Of a stretch of DNA of 18,759 nucleotides, positions 12,369 to 18,170 are shown piece after piece. Made by a program: the position numbers and the translations under genes. Every line of letters begins with the position of its first letter. The stretch's first letter is position 1. The notes under the pieces are model-generated. The model made no database searches, was not told the origin of the DNA, and saw only the letters and a list, made by a program, of their open reading frames with translations. The DNA comes from Candidatus Omnitrophota bacterium (GTDB lineage: Bacteria > Omnitrophota > Gorgyraeia > Aquiviventales > Aquiviventaceae): positions 1 through 18,759 of the forward strand of contig JAHFGZ010000006.1 of NCBI GenBank assembly GCA_023247155.1, given 5' to 3'.

Positions 12369-12653
12369 ATGCCGGATATCAGCGTGACCACCGCCTCTAC
12401 GAACGACGGCTGGACCTTCGGCGTGCAGGTGGCGGAGCCGAACGGGCAGACGCGGCACAGCGTCACCCTGAGCCAGCGGGACTTCCAGCAGCTCACCGAA
12501 GGCAAGCAGACCACGCCGGAAGAGCTGGTGCGCAAGTCCTTCGAGTTCCTTCTGGAGCGGGGGCCGAAGCACCACATCCTGCGCCAGTTCGACCTGCCCA
12601 CGATCGGCTCGCACTTCCCGGACTACCCCACCGAGATCCGCAGCCGCCTCTAA
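12369..12653 (+). CDS. conserved hypothetical protein
   Basis: A 94-residue soluble protein. The N-terminal half reads as beta strands (SVTTASTNDGWTFGVQVAEPNGQTRHSVTLS), followed by a helical part: QRDFQQLTEGKQTTPEELVRKSFEFLLERGPKHHILRQFDLPTIGSHFPDYPTEI. The stretch PEELVRKSFEFLLER.PK..IL..FDL..I...FP.Y recurs, from memory, in small uncharacterised bacterial proteins; no function is known to me. It starts 2 nt after the preceding small gene, so translation is probably coupled. Confidence 0.72.
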   Translation: MPDISVTTASTNDGWTFGVQVAEPNGQTRHSVTLSQRDFQQLTEGKQTTPEELVRKSFEFLLERGPKHHILRQFDLPTIGSHFPDYPTEIRSRL

Positions 12654-12670
12654 CACGTGCTTGGCACGTG
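12654..12670 (+). terminator. short hairpin after the hypothetical pair
   Basis: CACGTGC-TTG-GCACGTG begins directly after the stop codon, with 7-bp perfect arms and a 3-nt loop. It has no U tract, so termination is uncertain. A second hairpin, CTCTGA/TCAGAG (12702-12720), lies 32 nt further on, and a TACACT -10-like box at 12732-12737 precedes the next gene. Confidence 0.4.
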
Positions 12671-12785
12671 CTCTGTCGTACCTTCGTGCCTTGGGCCACG
12701 GCTCTGAGATGATATCAGAGACCCGCCGTAGTACACTAGAGATCATCCCCACATCAACGCGGAAGCGTCACCGGCGGAGGCGAAG

Positions 12786-13127
12786 ATGAAACGATGGGTG
12801 CTCGGCGTGGTCTGCGGCGTCGGCCTGGCCTCGGCAGCGCAGGGACAGGAGGCGGCCACCCAGCTGGCGGAAGCCCCCATGGAGACCATCGGGCGCGCCG
12901 CATTCGGCGTGCCGAAGGGGTACGGCCGCCTGGTATCTGTCGTGGAGAGCTCGGAGATCCACCACCTGTATTTCGAGGACGGCCAAGGGGTCATCCGCGT
13001 GGTCCTCATCGGCCCGCGGGGCGCTGCGGCGCGGGCCCGGAACGCGCTGCAGCTGCTCTCGTCCGACGTCTACGTCATCAAGCGGGGGCAGGGAGGCGCC
13101 GAGGTCCCGCCTGGCGGGAACGAGTGA
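12786..13127 (+). CDS. small exported hypothetical protein
   Basis: A 113-residue protein with a signal peptide (MKRWVLGVVCGVGLASAAQG, cleavage about residue 20) and a short mature domain: MGVPKGYGRLVSVVESSEIHHLYFEDGQGVIRVVLIGPR-like beta-rich text with a C-terminal helix (AARARNALQLLSSDVYVIKR). Family not recognised. GGAGG (12776-12780) 5 nt upstream fixes the start. The beta-repeat protein follows after 16 nt. Role presumably in the periplasm or envelope; nothing more can be said. Confidence 0.75.
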   Translation: MKRWVLGVVCGVGLASAAQGQEAATQLAEAPMETIGRAAFGVPKGYGRLVSVVESSEIHHLYFEDGQGVIRVVLIGPRGAAARARNALQLLSSDVYVIKRGQGGAEVPPGGNE

Positions 13128-13143
13128 TCGGTGATCGGGACTG

Positions 13144-14172
13144 ATGGGCCTCCCTCGCGCGCGCTCGCGGCTGCGGTACGCGTTCGATGACGATAACCGC
13201 TTGGTGATCCGGGAGCGCCGCCCCCTCGCCGAGCGGGCGCAGCCGGTCCGGATCATCGAAGGGACCGTCACGGCCGACGGCGGCAACCGCCTGGTCTACC
13301 GGGCGCAGACGCCCGCCGATGCCAGGTCCCGGTCCGGGCCGAGCGCGATCAGCCTCGACGGCACCTGGGCGCTCACGCCGGCTCACGACCTTGCGCTTAC
13401 GCTGCACGAGACGGACGCCCGGGGCCGGCAGACGCTCTATCTGAAAGGCGCCCTCGTCAGGGCGCAGGCGCACGCGCTCGTCTTCGCCCTGCGCCGCCGC
13501 GGCGACCCGCACGAGCCCGCCCAGCAGGTGACGCTCTCGGGCCGGTGGAAAGCGGATGAGCGCAACCGGCTCACCTTCCTGGTGCAGAAGGCGGACGGGT
13601 CCGAGGAGCGGCTGACGCTGGGCGGCGGGTGGGAGGTCGGGCCGCACCACGAGCTGCAGTACCGCTACCGCCGCCCCGCCGAACGGCGGGGCCGGGAGGA
13701 GCACGTGCTGGTGTTTGCCGGCGCGTGGGAGCTCGCGGCGGCCGACCGGCTCATCTACCGCCTGGAGGGTTCGACGGACTCGGCCTTCGAGTTCCAGGCA
13801 AGCCTCCAGCGGCCGAGCCTGAACGCCCGCGAGGGCCGGCTCGTCTACCAGGTCGGCATCGACCTCTCCCGCGGGAGGACGCGGGAGCAGCGCGTCGCGC
13901 TCTTCGGGACGTGGAAGCTGCACCGGGACCTCTCGGTGTCGTTCGAGGTGCCGTACGCGGGGGGCCGCATTCGCAGCCTCCGCTTCGAGGGGACGGTCGC
14001 CTTCACGTCGCGGGATCGGGTCGCGGTGGCGCTGTGGAAGCCTCGGGGCGAGCCGCTCGGCATGACCGTCACGTTCACCCGCGACCTGGTCCCGGATGCG
14101 AGCCTGTTCGTCCGGGCGCGGCGGGACGAGCGCGAACGCTCCCTCGTCGGCGGGATCCAGGTGCGGTTCTAG
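13144..14172 (+). CDS. beta-repeat protein, possible outer-membrane barrel
   Basis: A 342-residue protein built of about eight or nine degenerate repeats of roughly 35-40 residues with the pattern [LF]-x-G-x-W-x-[LV]-x5-[LV]-x-[YF]-x-[LV], for example LDGTWALTPAHDLALTL, LSGRWKADERNRLTFLV, LGGGWEVGPHHELQYRY, FAGAWELAAADRLIYRL and LFGTWKLHRDLSVSFEV. Alternating hydrophobic strands and a C-terminal Phe (GGIQVRF) resemble outer-membrane beta barrels, but no signal peptide is encoded from this ATG, and a TGA at 13132 blocks the frame upstream. Either it is a soluble repeat protein or its export signal was lost or is supplied from elsewhere. No family recognised. GGTGATC (13130-13136) may serve as a ribosome site. 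The small exported protein upstream may be a partner. Confidence 0.7.
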   Translation: MGLPRARSRLRYAFDDDNRLVIRERRPLAERAQPVRIIEGTVTADGGNRLVYRAQTPADARSRSGPSAISLDGTWALTPAHDLALTLHETDARGRQTLYLKGALVRAQAHALVFALRRRGDPHEPAQQVTLSGRWKADERNRLTFLVQKADGSEERLTLGGGWEVGPHHELQYRYRRPAERRGREEHVLVFAGAWELAAADRLIYRLEGSTDSAFEFQASLQRPSLNAREGRLVYQVGIDLSRGRTREQRVALFGTWKLHRDLSVSFEVPYAGGRIRSLRFEGTVAFTSRDRVAVALWKPRGEPLGMTVTFTRDLVPDASLFVRARRDERERSLVGGIQVRF

Positions 14173-14183
14173 CCGGGACGCCG

Positions 14184-14600
14184 ATGCCGCTCTTTCCCGT
14201 CTCGGTCAAGAAGCAGCTGGCCCTCCAGGAGGCGATGCGGCGGCTGGGCGTGGAGGAGCGCGACCTGGAGGAGCGGTTTATCCGCTCGCGCGGCCCGGGC
14301 GGACAGAACGTGAACAAGGTCTCGACCTGCGTCGTCCTGCGGCATCGGCCGAGCGGCCTTGAGGTGCGCTGCCAGCAGGAGCGCTCCCAGGCGCTGAACC
14401 GGTTTCTCGCGCGGCGGCTGCTGCTGGGCCGGCTGGAGGCGCAGCGGCTGGGCCGGCAGAGCGCCGAGGCAAAGGCCCTCGCCAAGCTGCGCCGGCAGAA
14501 GCGCAAGCGTTCCAAGCGGGCCCAAGAGAAGGTGCTCGCCGCCAAGCGGCTCCGCGCGGAAAAGAAGGCGCTGCGTCGTCCGCCGCGCTCCGTCGAATGA
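14184..14600 (+). CDS. release-factor-like GGQ protein
   Basis: A 138-residue protein with the class-I release factor catalytic motif (RSRGPGGQNVNKVSTCVVLRH, GGQ at 39-41) and no codon-recognition domain. It would hydrolyse peptidyl-tRNA on ribosomes. The tail from about residue 85 is very rich in Lys/Arg (KLRRQKRKRSKRAQEKVLAAKRLRAEKKALRR), as in ArfB/YaeJ and ICT1, where a basic tail enters the mRNA channel of stalled ribosomes. Sequence detail fits the 'peptide chain release factor-like' group better than ArfB itself, so rescue function is inferred. It starts 11 nt after the preceding stop with a weak ribosome site and is followed by a terminator-like repeat. Confidence 0.85.
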   Translation: MPLFPVSVKKQLALQEAMRRLGVEERDLEERFIRSRGPGGQNVNKVSTCVVLRHRPSGLEVRCQQERSQALNRFLARRLLLGRLEAQRLGRQSAEAKALAKLRRQKRKRSKRAQEKVLAAKRLRAEKKALRRPPRSVE

Positions 14601-14606
14601 ACCACG

Positions 14607-14643
14607 GGACCGGTCGGAAAAATGGTACCGGGTCCATTTTTTT
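14607..14643 (+). terminator. terminator formed by a REP-like repeat arm
   Basis: GGACCGGT (14607-14614) pairs with ACC-GGTCC (14627-14635, one bulged G) around a 12-nt loop, followed by seven T residues (14637-14643). It ends the release-factor-like transcript. The same right arm is also half of a larger inverted repeat with 14674-14688. Confidence 0.65.
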
Positions 14644-14688
14644 CAGTCCGGCCCTTGTGGCTCAAGGAGTTAGAAAAATGGACCCGGT
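14627..14688 (+). repeat. 15-bp inverted repeat, ACCGGGTCCATTT family
   Basis: ACCGGGTCCATTTTT (14627-14641) and AAAAATGGACCCGGT (14674-14688) are perfect inverse complements separated by 32 nt. Each lies in a locally palindromic context (GGTACCGGGTCC, GGACCCGGTCC). The 13-mer core recurs at 8951 inside sodX. The right arm stops 12 nt before the AGGAGGGGG ribosome site (14699-14706) of the cyclophilin gene. Confidence 0.75.
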
Positions 14689-14708
14689 CCAAATTTTAGG
14701 AGGGGGCG

Positions 14709-15239
14709 ATGAGAGCGACCGTTGCCGGGGTGGTGGCCGGAGCCTGTCTGCTGATGGGATCAGCGCACGCGCAGCCTGAGCGCCCGAAGGCGGTGATCGA
14801 GACCGCCAAGGGGCGCATCGTCATCGAGCTCTACGCGGAGGAGGCGCCGAAGACCGTGGCCAACTTCACGAAGCTCGCCAAGGAGGGATTCTACAACGGG
14901 ATCATCTTCCATCGGGTGATTCCCGGCTTCATGATCCAGACGGGCGACCCCACCGGCACCGGCACGGGCGGCCCCGGCTACACCTTTGAGGATGAGTTCG
15001 CCCCCGCCCTTCGCCACGGCGGCCCCGGGGTGGTATCGATGGCGAACGCCGGTCCCAACACCAACGGGAGCCAGTTCTTCATCACCCTCGCCGCCACCCC
15101 ATGGCTGGACGGGAAGCACACGGTCTTCGGCCGCGTGATCGAGGGACAGGGGGTCGTCGAGCAGATCGCCGCGGTCGAGCGCGACGACCAGGATCGCCCG
15201 CTCACCGATATCGCCATGACGCGCGTGACGATCGAGTGA
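14709..15239 (+). CDS. exported peptidyl-prolyl cis-trans isomerase (cyclophilin)
   Basis: A 176-residue cyclophilin-type prolyl isomerase. The signal peptide MRATVAGVVAGACLLMGSAHA (cleavage after Ala21) directs it out of the cytoplasm, presumably to help fold exported proteins. The domain starts at AVIETAKGRIVIELY; active-site residues seen are Arg69 in IFHRVIPGFMIQTGD, Gln77, the SQFFITL block (121-127), and W132-L133-D-G-K-H137. Length and the GTGTGGPGYTFEDEF loop fit the bacterial PpiA/B type. The start has AGGAGGGGG just upstream. It sits 10 nt before the NAD-kinase-like gene, so the two are probably one operon. Confidence 0.92.
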   Translation: MRATVAGVVAGACLLMGSAHAQPERPKAVIETAKGRIVIELYAEEAPKTVANFTKLAKEGFYNGIIFHRVIPGFMIQTGDPTGTGTGGPGYTFEDEFAPALRHGGPGVVSMANAGPNTNGSQFFITLAATPWLDGKHTVFGRVIEGQGVVEQIAAVERDDQDRPLTDIAMTRVTIE

Positions 15240-15249
15240 GCGGGTGACC

Positions 15250-16137
15250 ATGGCGCGGCCGAGGGTCCTGGTCGTCTACAAAAAGGACGCCTACCAACAG
15301 TACATCCAGGAGCAGCGGGATTCCCACCTCATCCGCCTGCTCCGCCGGGCCCACCCCGACGTGCTGGACATGCAGCGCGCCCACGCGGCGCATGAGGAGG
15401 CGCTGAACGCAATCGTGCACGCCCTGCGCCAGCTCCCGGTCGCGTTCGACCTGGCCTACCGGGCCGACCTGAGGATCACGAAGCGCTACCACCTGGTGGT
15501 GTCGGTGGGCGGGGACGGCACGTTCCTCCAGGCCGCGCGCAGCGTCACACGGACCCCGCTCCTGGGGGTGAACTCGGACCCGCTGCGCAGCGAGGCGGTC
15601 TTCTGCGCCGCCACGCGCCGGACCTTCCCCCGCCTGATGCGCCTGGCCCTGCAGGGACGGCTTCCCGAGCTGCGTCTCTGCCGGCTCCAGGCGCGCCTCA
15701 ACGGCCGGCGGCTGCCCCTGCGCGCGCTCAACGACGTGCTCGTGGTCCACGACGACCCCGCGACGATGAGCCGCTATCGCCTGCGGATCGGCGCCCGGGA
15801 GGAGACCCAGAAAAGCTCTGGCCTCTGGGTGTCCACCGCGGCCGGCTCCAGCAGCGCCGTCCTGGCGGCGGGCGGGGTCCGACTGCCGTGGGAGGCGAAG
15901 CGGTTCCAGTACCGCCCGCGCGAGATCTACCGGGGGCGGCTGTCCCGTTGCCGGTTGCGGGGCGGGGTGCTCACCCCCCGCACCGCCCTCCAGGTGACCT
16001 GGTTGATGCGGCGGGGCAGCGCGTTCCTGGACGGGCCGCACGTGAGGGTCCCGCTTCGGTTCGCCGACCGCCTGGAGATCCGGCTGTCCCTGGCCGACCC
16101 GCTGCGCGTGCTCGGGCTGCGGGCCACGCCCCGTTGA
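15250..16137 (+). CDS. divergent NAD(+) kinase-like protein
   Basis: A 295-residue protein of the NAD kinase/diacylglycerol-kinase-like fold, expected to phosphorylate NAD(+) to NADP(+) in the cytoplasm. Motifs: VVSVGGDGTFLQAAR (GGDGT at 87-91); N108-S109-D110 in place of the usual N-T-G; LNDVLVVHDDP (161-170) where most NAD kinases have NE; and SSGLWVSTAAGSSSAVLAAGG (189-209), equivalent to the DG-[LV]-[IV]-S-T-P-T-G-S-T segment. These substitutions make it an outlier, related perhaps to the NADK3/plant-type or an NADK paralogue. ATG 15250 is preferred; a GTG at 15244 would add two residues. A bidirectional-looking terminator follows. Confidence 0.8.
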   Translation: MARPRVLVVYKKDAYQQYIQEQRDSHLIRLLRRAHPDVLDMQRAHAAHEEALNAIVHALRQLPVAFDLAYRADLRITKRYHLVVSVGGDGTFLQAARSVTRTPLLGVNSDPLRSEAVFCAATRRTFPRLMRLALQGRLPELRLCRLQARLNGRRLPLRALNDVLVVHDDPATMSRYRLRIGAREETQKSSGLWVSTAAGSSSAVLAAGGVRLPWEAKRFQYRPREIYRGRLSRCRLRGGVLTPRTALQVTWLMRRGSAFLDGPHVRVPLRFADRLEIRLSLADPLRVLGLRATPR

Positions 16138-16148
16138 CCGGGTACACA

Positions 16149-16180
16149 AGCGCCCCCCCGGCATCTGCCGGAGGGGCGCT
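16149..16180 (+). terminator. hairpin between the convergent NADK-like and cspA genes
   Basis: 15-nt arms 16149-16163 and 16166-16180 with one C-A mismatch and a 2-nt loop. Very GC-rich and no U tract on either strand, but placed where both transcripts must end. Confidence 0.6.
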
Positions 16181-16194
16181 GCTGTACTCCGTTG

Positions 16195-16217
16195 CCGTTC
16201 CGCGCAAAGCGGAACGG
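16195..16217 (-). terminator. hairpin just after cspA
   Basis: 9-bp perfect arms CCGTTCCGC/GCGGAACGG with loop GCAAA, 13 nt past the cspA stop. No U tract, so it may be an RNA-stabilising or weak termination hairpin. Confidence 0.45.
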
Positions 16218-16230
16218 CCGTCACCAGGCG

Positions 16231-16434
16231 TTACACCTTGGCGACGTTTGAGGCTTGCGGGCCCTTGGGGCCTTGGGTGATTTCAAACTCCACCGCCTGG
16301 CCTTCCTTGAGCGACTTGAAGCCGTCACCGGTGATTGCGGAGTAGTGGACGAAGACGTCCTTCGACCCATCGTCCGGGGTCACAAAGCCATACCCCTTCT
16401 GGTCGCTAAACCACTTCACGGTTCCTTTTGCCAT
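16231..16434 (-). CDS. cold shock protein (CspA family)
   Basis: A 67-residue single cold-shock domain that binds single-stranded RNA/DNA and melts RNA structure. RNP1 is KGYGFV and RNP2 is VFVHY; WF at residues 8-9 and the closing GPQASNVAKV are typical of the family. Full length. GGGGGG lies about 12 nt before the ATG at 16434. It has a consensus promoter and a leader of about 150 nt, as in E. coli cspA, with an intrinsic-terminator-like hairpin in that leader. Expressed alone, convergent with the NADK-like gene. Which Csp paralogue it corresponds to cannot be decided. Confidence 0.95.
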   Translation of the reverse strand: MAKGTVKWFSDQKGYGFVTPDDGSKDVFVHYSAITGDGFKSLKEGQAVEFEITQGPKGPQASNVAKV

Positions 16435-16468
16435 AACAACTCACACCCCCCTTCCAAGCTATCCACAC

Positions 16469-16511
16469 AAACAAAAACGCCGCCGGACAACCTTAGCGGT
16501 TGCCTTGCGGC
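16469..16511 (-). promoter_or_regulatory. attenuator-like hairpin in the cspA leader
   Basis: Transcribed on the minus strand: outer stem GCCGC/GCGGC (16511-16507 with 16483-16479), inner stem GGCAACC/GGTTGTCC with one bulge (16504-16498 with 16492-16485), loop GCTAA, then GTTTTTGTTT. This is terminator-like, yet it lies about 80 nt downstream of the start site and 35 nt before the cspA ATG. Cold shock proteins are known to affect termination at such hairpins, so autoregulated attenuation is plausible. Confidence 0.6.
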
Positions 16512-16590
16512 TTTCCACCACTGAAGATCGTTCTCGCCTTGCCGATCTGACTTGCAACAGCTGGTCGTGCCATGCACTCTGAACACCCCT

Positions 16591-16619
16591 AGCATACCCA
16601 AAAAACGGCGGTCTGTCAA
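16591..16619 (-). promoter_or_regulatory. consensus sigma-70 promoter of cspA
   Basis: TTGACA (16619-16614) and TATGCT (16596-16591) on the minus strand with a 17-nt spacer. Transcription would start near 16584, leaving a leader of about 150 nt before the ATG at 16434. Confidence 0.8.
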
Positions 16620-16631
16620 CTTCAAAATTGG

Positions 16632-16637
16632 TACAAT
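16632..16637 (+). promoter_or_regulatory. -10 box of the MEMO-AMMECR1 gene
   Basis: TACAAT, 21 nt before the ATG at 16659; no clear -35. It is back to back with the cspA promoter. A short frame ATG...TAG (16648-16680, 10 codons) starts 10 nt after it and overlaps the gene start. Confidence 0.4.
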
Positions 16638-16658
16638 GAGTCGGGGGATGCTCGCAGC

Positions 16659-18170
16659 ATGCGCAGAGACAGAGAGATAGCGTGCCGGTCACAAGCCCGA
16701 CGGACACGTCGGCTGTTGGTGGTGGCCTGCGCGGCCGCCTGTGCGCTCTGGCTGATCGCCGGGATTGCCGCCTGGGCCCAGACCCCGCCTCGAAGGGCCC
16801 AGGTCGCCGGCCAGTTCTACCCAGCCGACCCGGCTGAGCTCCGCGCTCAGGTGACAGAGCTGCTTGGCGGGGATTCGAAACCCGCCACCGCGAACAAGCC
16901 GCGCATCCTGCTCGTGCCGCACGCCGGCTACCGCTACTCCGGCCCGATCGCCGCCAGCGGATTCCGACAGGTCCAAGGCCATGCCTATGAAGGGGTTGTC
17001 GTGGTGGGGTTTACCCACCGGGTCCAGTTTACCGGCTCCTCGGTGGACACGCGGGATGCCTATGAGACGCCGCTCGGGGTGATCCCGGTCGACCAGAAAG
17101 CGGTCGCCCTCCTCCAAGGCTCCCCAGGCATCGGGCATGTGGAGGAGGCGCATGAGCTGGGTGAGCACTCCCTGGAGGTGGAGCTGCCGTTCCTCCAAGT
17201 CGCTCTTCCAGGCTTTCGGCTGATCCCAATCCTCATAGGGGAAGATGGCTTGGAGAGCGCCGGGCGGCTGGCCGATGCCCTGGCCCGCCTGGCTGAGCTC
17301 GGAGACTACCTCTTTGTGTTCAGCACGGACCTGTCCCACTACCACCCGTCTGCCGAGGCGCGCGCGATCGATGAGGGGACGGTCAACGCCATCCTGTTCG
17401 AGACGCCCCAGGCGGCGCACCGGCTCTTCGCGGGCGGCCAGTTGGAGGCGTGCGGCCGAGGGCCCATCCTGACGAGCCTCCTCCTGGCGGCCAGGCTCGG
17501 CTACCCTGAGCGCCGGCTCGTGCGGTACGACAACTCCGGGGAGACCACCGGCGACCGGTCGCGGGTGGTGGGGTACGCCGCCATCACCATGGCCGACCGC
17601 CCCTCTGAGCCGGCGGCCAGGTTGTCGCCGGAAGCCGGACAGGCGCTGGTGGCCGCCGCCAGGGAGACCCTTCAGACCTCGCTAACTTCCGGCATTCCGC
17701 CCGCTCAGCCCGCCCTGGCTCAACATCCGGAGCTCTCGCGGTCCGCCGGCCTCTTCGTGACGCTCCGGAAGGCGGGTGCGCTGCGCGGCTGCATCGGCCG
17801 GATTGAGGGGGAGGGGCCGCTGGCGAAGATGCTGCCGGAGGTGGCGCTCGATGCCGCGTTGCGCGACGCGCGGTTTGCCCCGGTGACCCCTGAGGAGCTC
17901 TCCCAGCTCCGCGTCGAGGTGTCCGTGCTGACCCCGCCGGTCAAGCTGGCGCGGCTGGACGATCTGGTCGCCGGCCGGGACGGCGTGATCCTGGAGCATC
18001 ACGGGCGGCGTGGGGTCTTCCTCCCCCAGGTGTGGGAGGAAACCGGCTGGACGCGCCTTGAGTTCCTCAGGGAGTTGGCCAGCCAGAAGGCCGGGCTGCC
18101 GCCGGATGCCTGGAAGGACGCCGCGCTCTACGTCTTCCAGGACCAGATGTTCGAGGAGCCCGAGCGCTAA
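16659..18170 (+). CDS. AmmeMemoRadiSam protein B-A fusion (MEMO + AMMECR1), exported
   Basis: A 503-residue fusion of a MEMO domain (protein B) and an AMMECR1 domain (protein A). These occur with a radical SAM enzyme in the AmmeMemoRadiSam system, whose reaction is unknown. MEMO signs: AGQFYPADPAEL (50-61), VPHAGYRYSG with His88, GFTHRV (118-122), HELGEHSLEVELPFLQ (165-180), FSTDLSHYHP (221-230), CGRGPI with Cys265, DNSGETTGDRSRVVGYAA (291-308). AMMECR1 signs: SAGLFVTLRKAGALRGCIGRIEG with LRGCIG at 375-380, and LRVEVSVLTPP. The N-terminus has a basic stretch with TRRLL and a hydrophobic helix (19-38) ending AWA-Q, a signal peptide or anchor, so the fusion is probably outside the cytoplasm. 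The radical SAM partner is not in the window. The stop overlaps the convergent gene's stop. Confidence 0.92.
   Translation: MRRDREIACRSQARRTRRLLVVACAAACALWLIAGIAAWAQTPPRRAQVAGQFYPADPAELRAQVTELLGGDSKPATANKPRILLVPHAGYRYSGPIAASGFRQVQGHAYEGVVVVGFTHRVQFTGSSVDTRDAYETPLGVIPVDQKAVALLQGSPGIGHVEEAHELGEHSLEVELPFLQVALPGFRLIPILIGEDGLESAGRLADALARLAELGDYLFVFSTDLSHYHPSAEARAIDEGTVNAILFETPQAAHRLFAGGQLEACGRGPILTSLLLAARLGYPERRLVRYDNSGETTGDRSRVVGYAAITMADRPSEPAARLSPEAGQALVAAARETLQTSLTSGIPPAQPALAQHPELSRSAGLFVTLRKAGALRGCIGRIEGEGPLAKMLPEVALDAALRDARFAPVTPEELSQLRVEVSVLTPPVKLARLDDLVAGRDGVILEHHGRRGVFLPQVWEETGWTRLEFLRELASQKAGLPPDAWKDAALYVFQDQMFEEPER

Noticed and set aside
14627..14688. Possible CRISPR repeat or insertion-sequence end.
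   Set aside because: Only two inverted arms with no spacer series and no transposase frame between them; a REP-like pair fits better.
16435..16590. Possible known metabolite riboswitch in the cspA leader.
   Set aside because: I compared by eye with SAM, cobalamin, c-di-GMP, fluoride, glycine and ZTP aptamer signatures and found no match; only the terminator-like hairpin is supported.
16648..16680. A 10-codon leader frame upstream of and overlapping the MEMO-AMMECR1 start.
   Set aside because: It follows the -10 box closely, but ten codons without sequence features cannot be told from chance.
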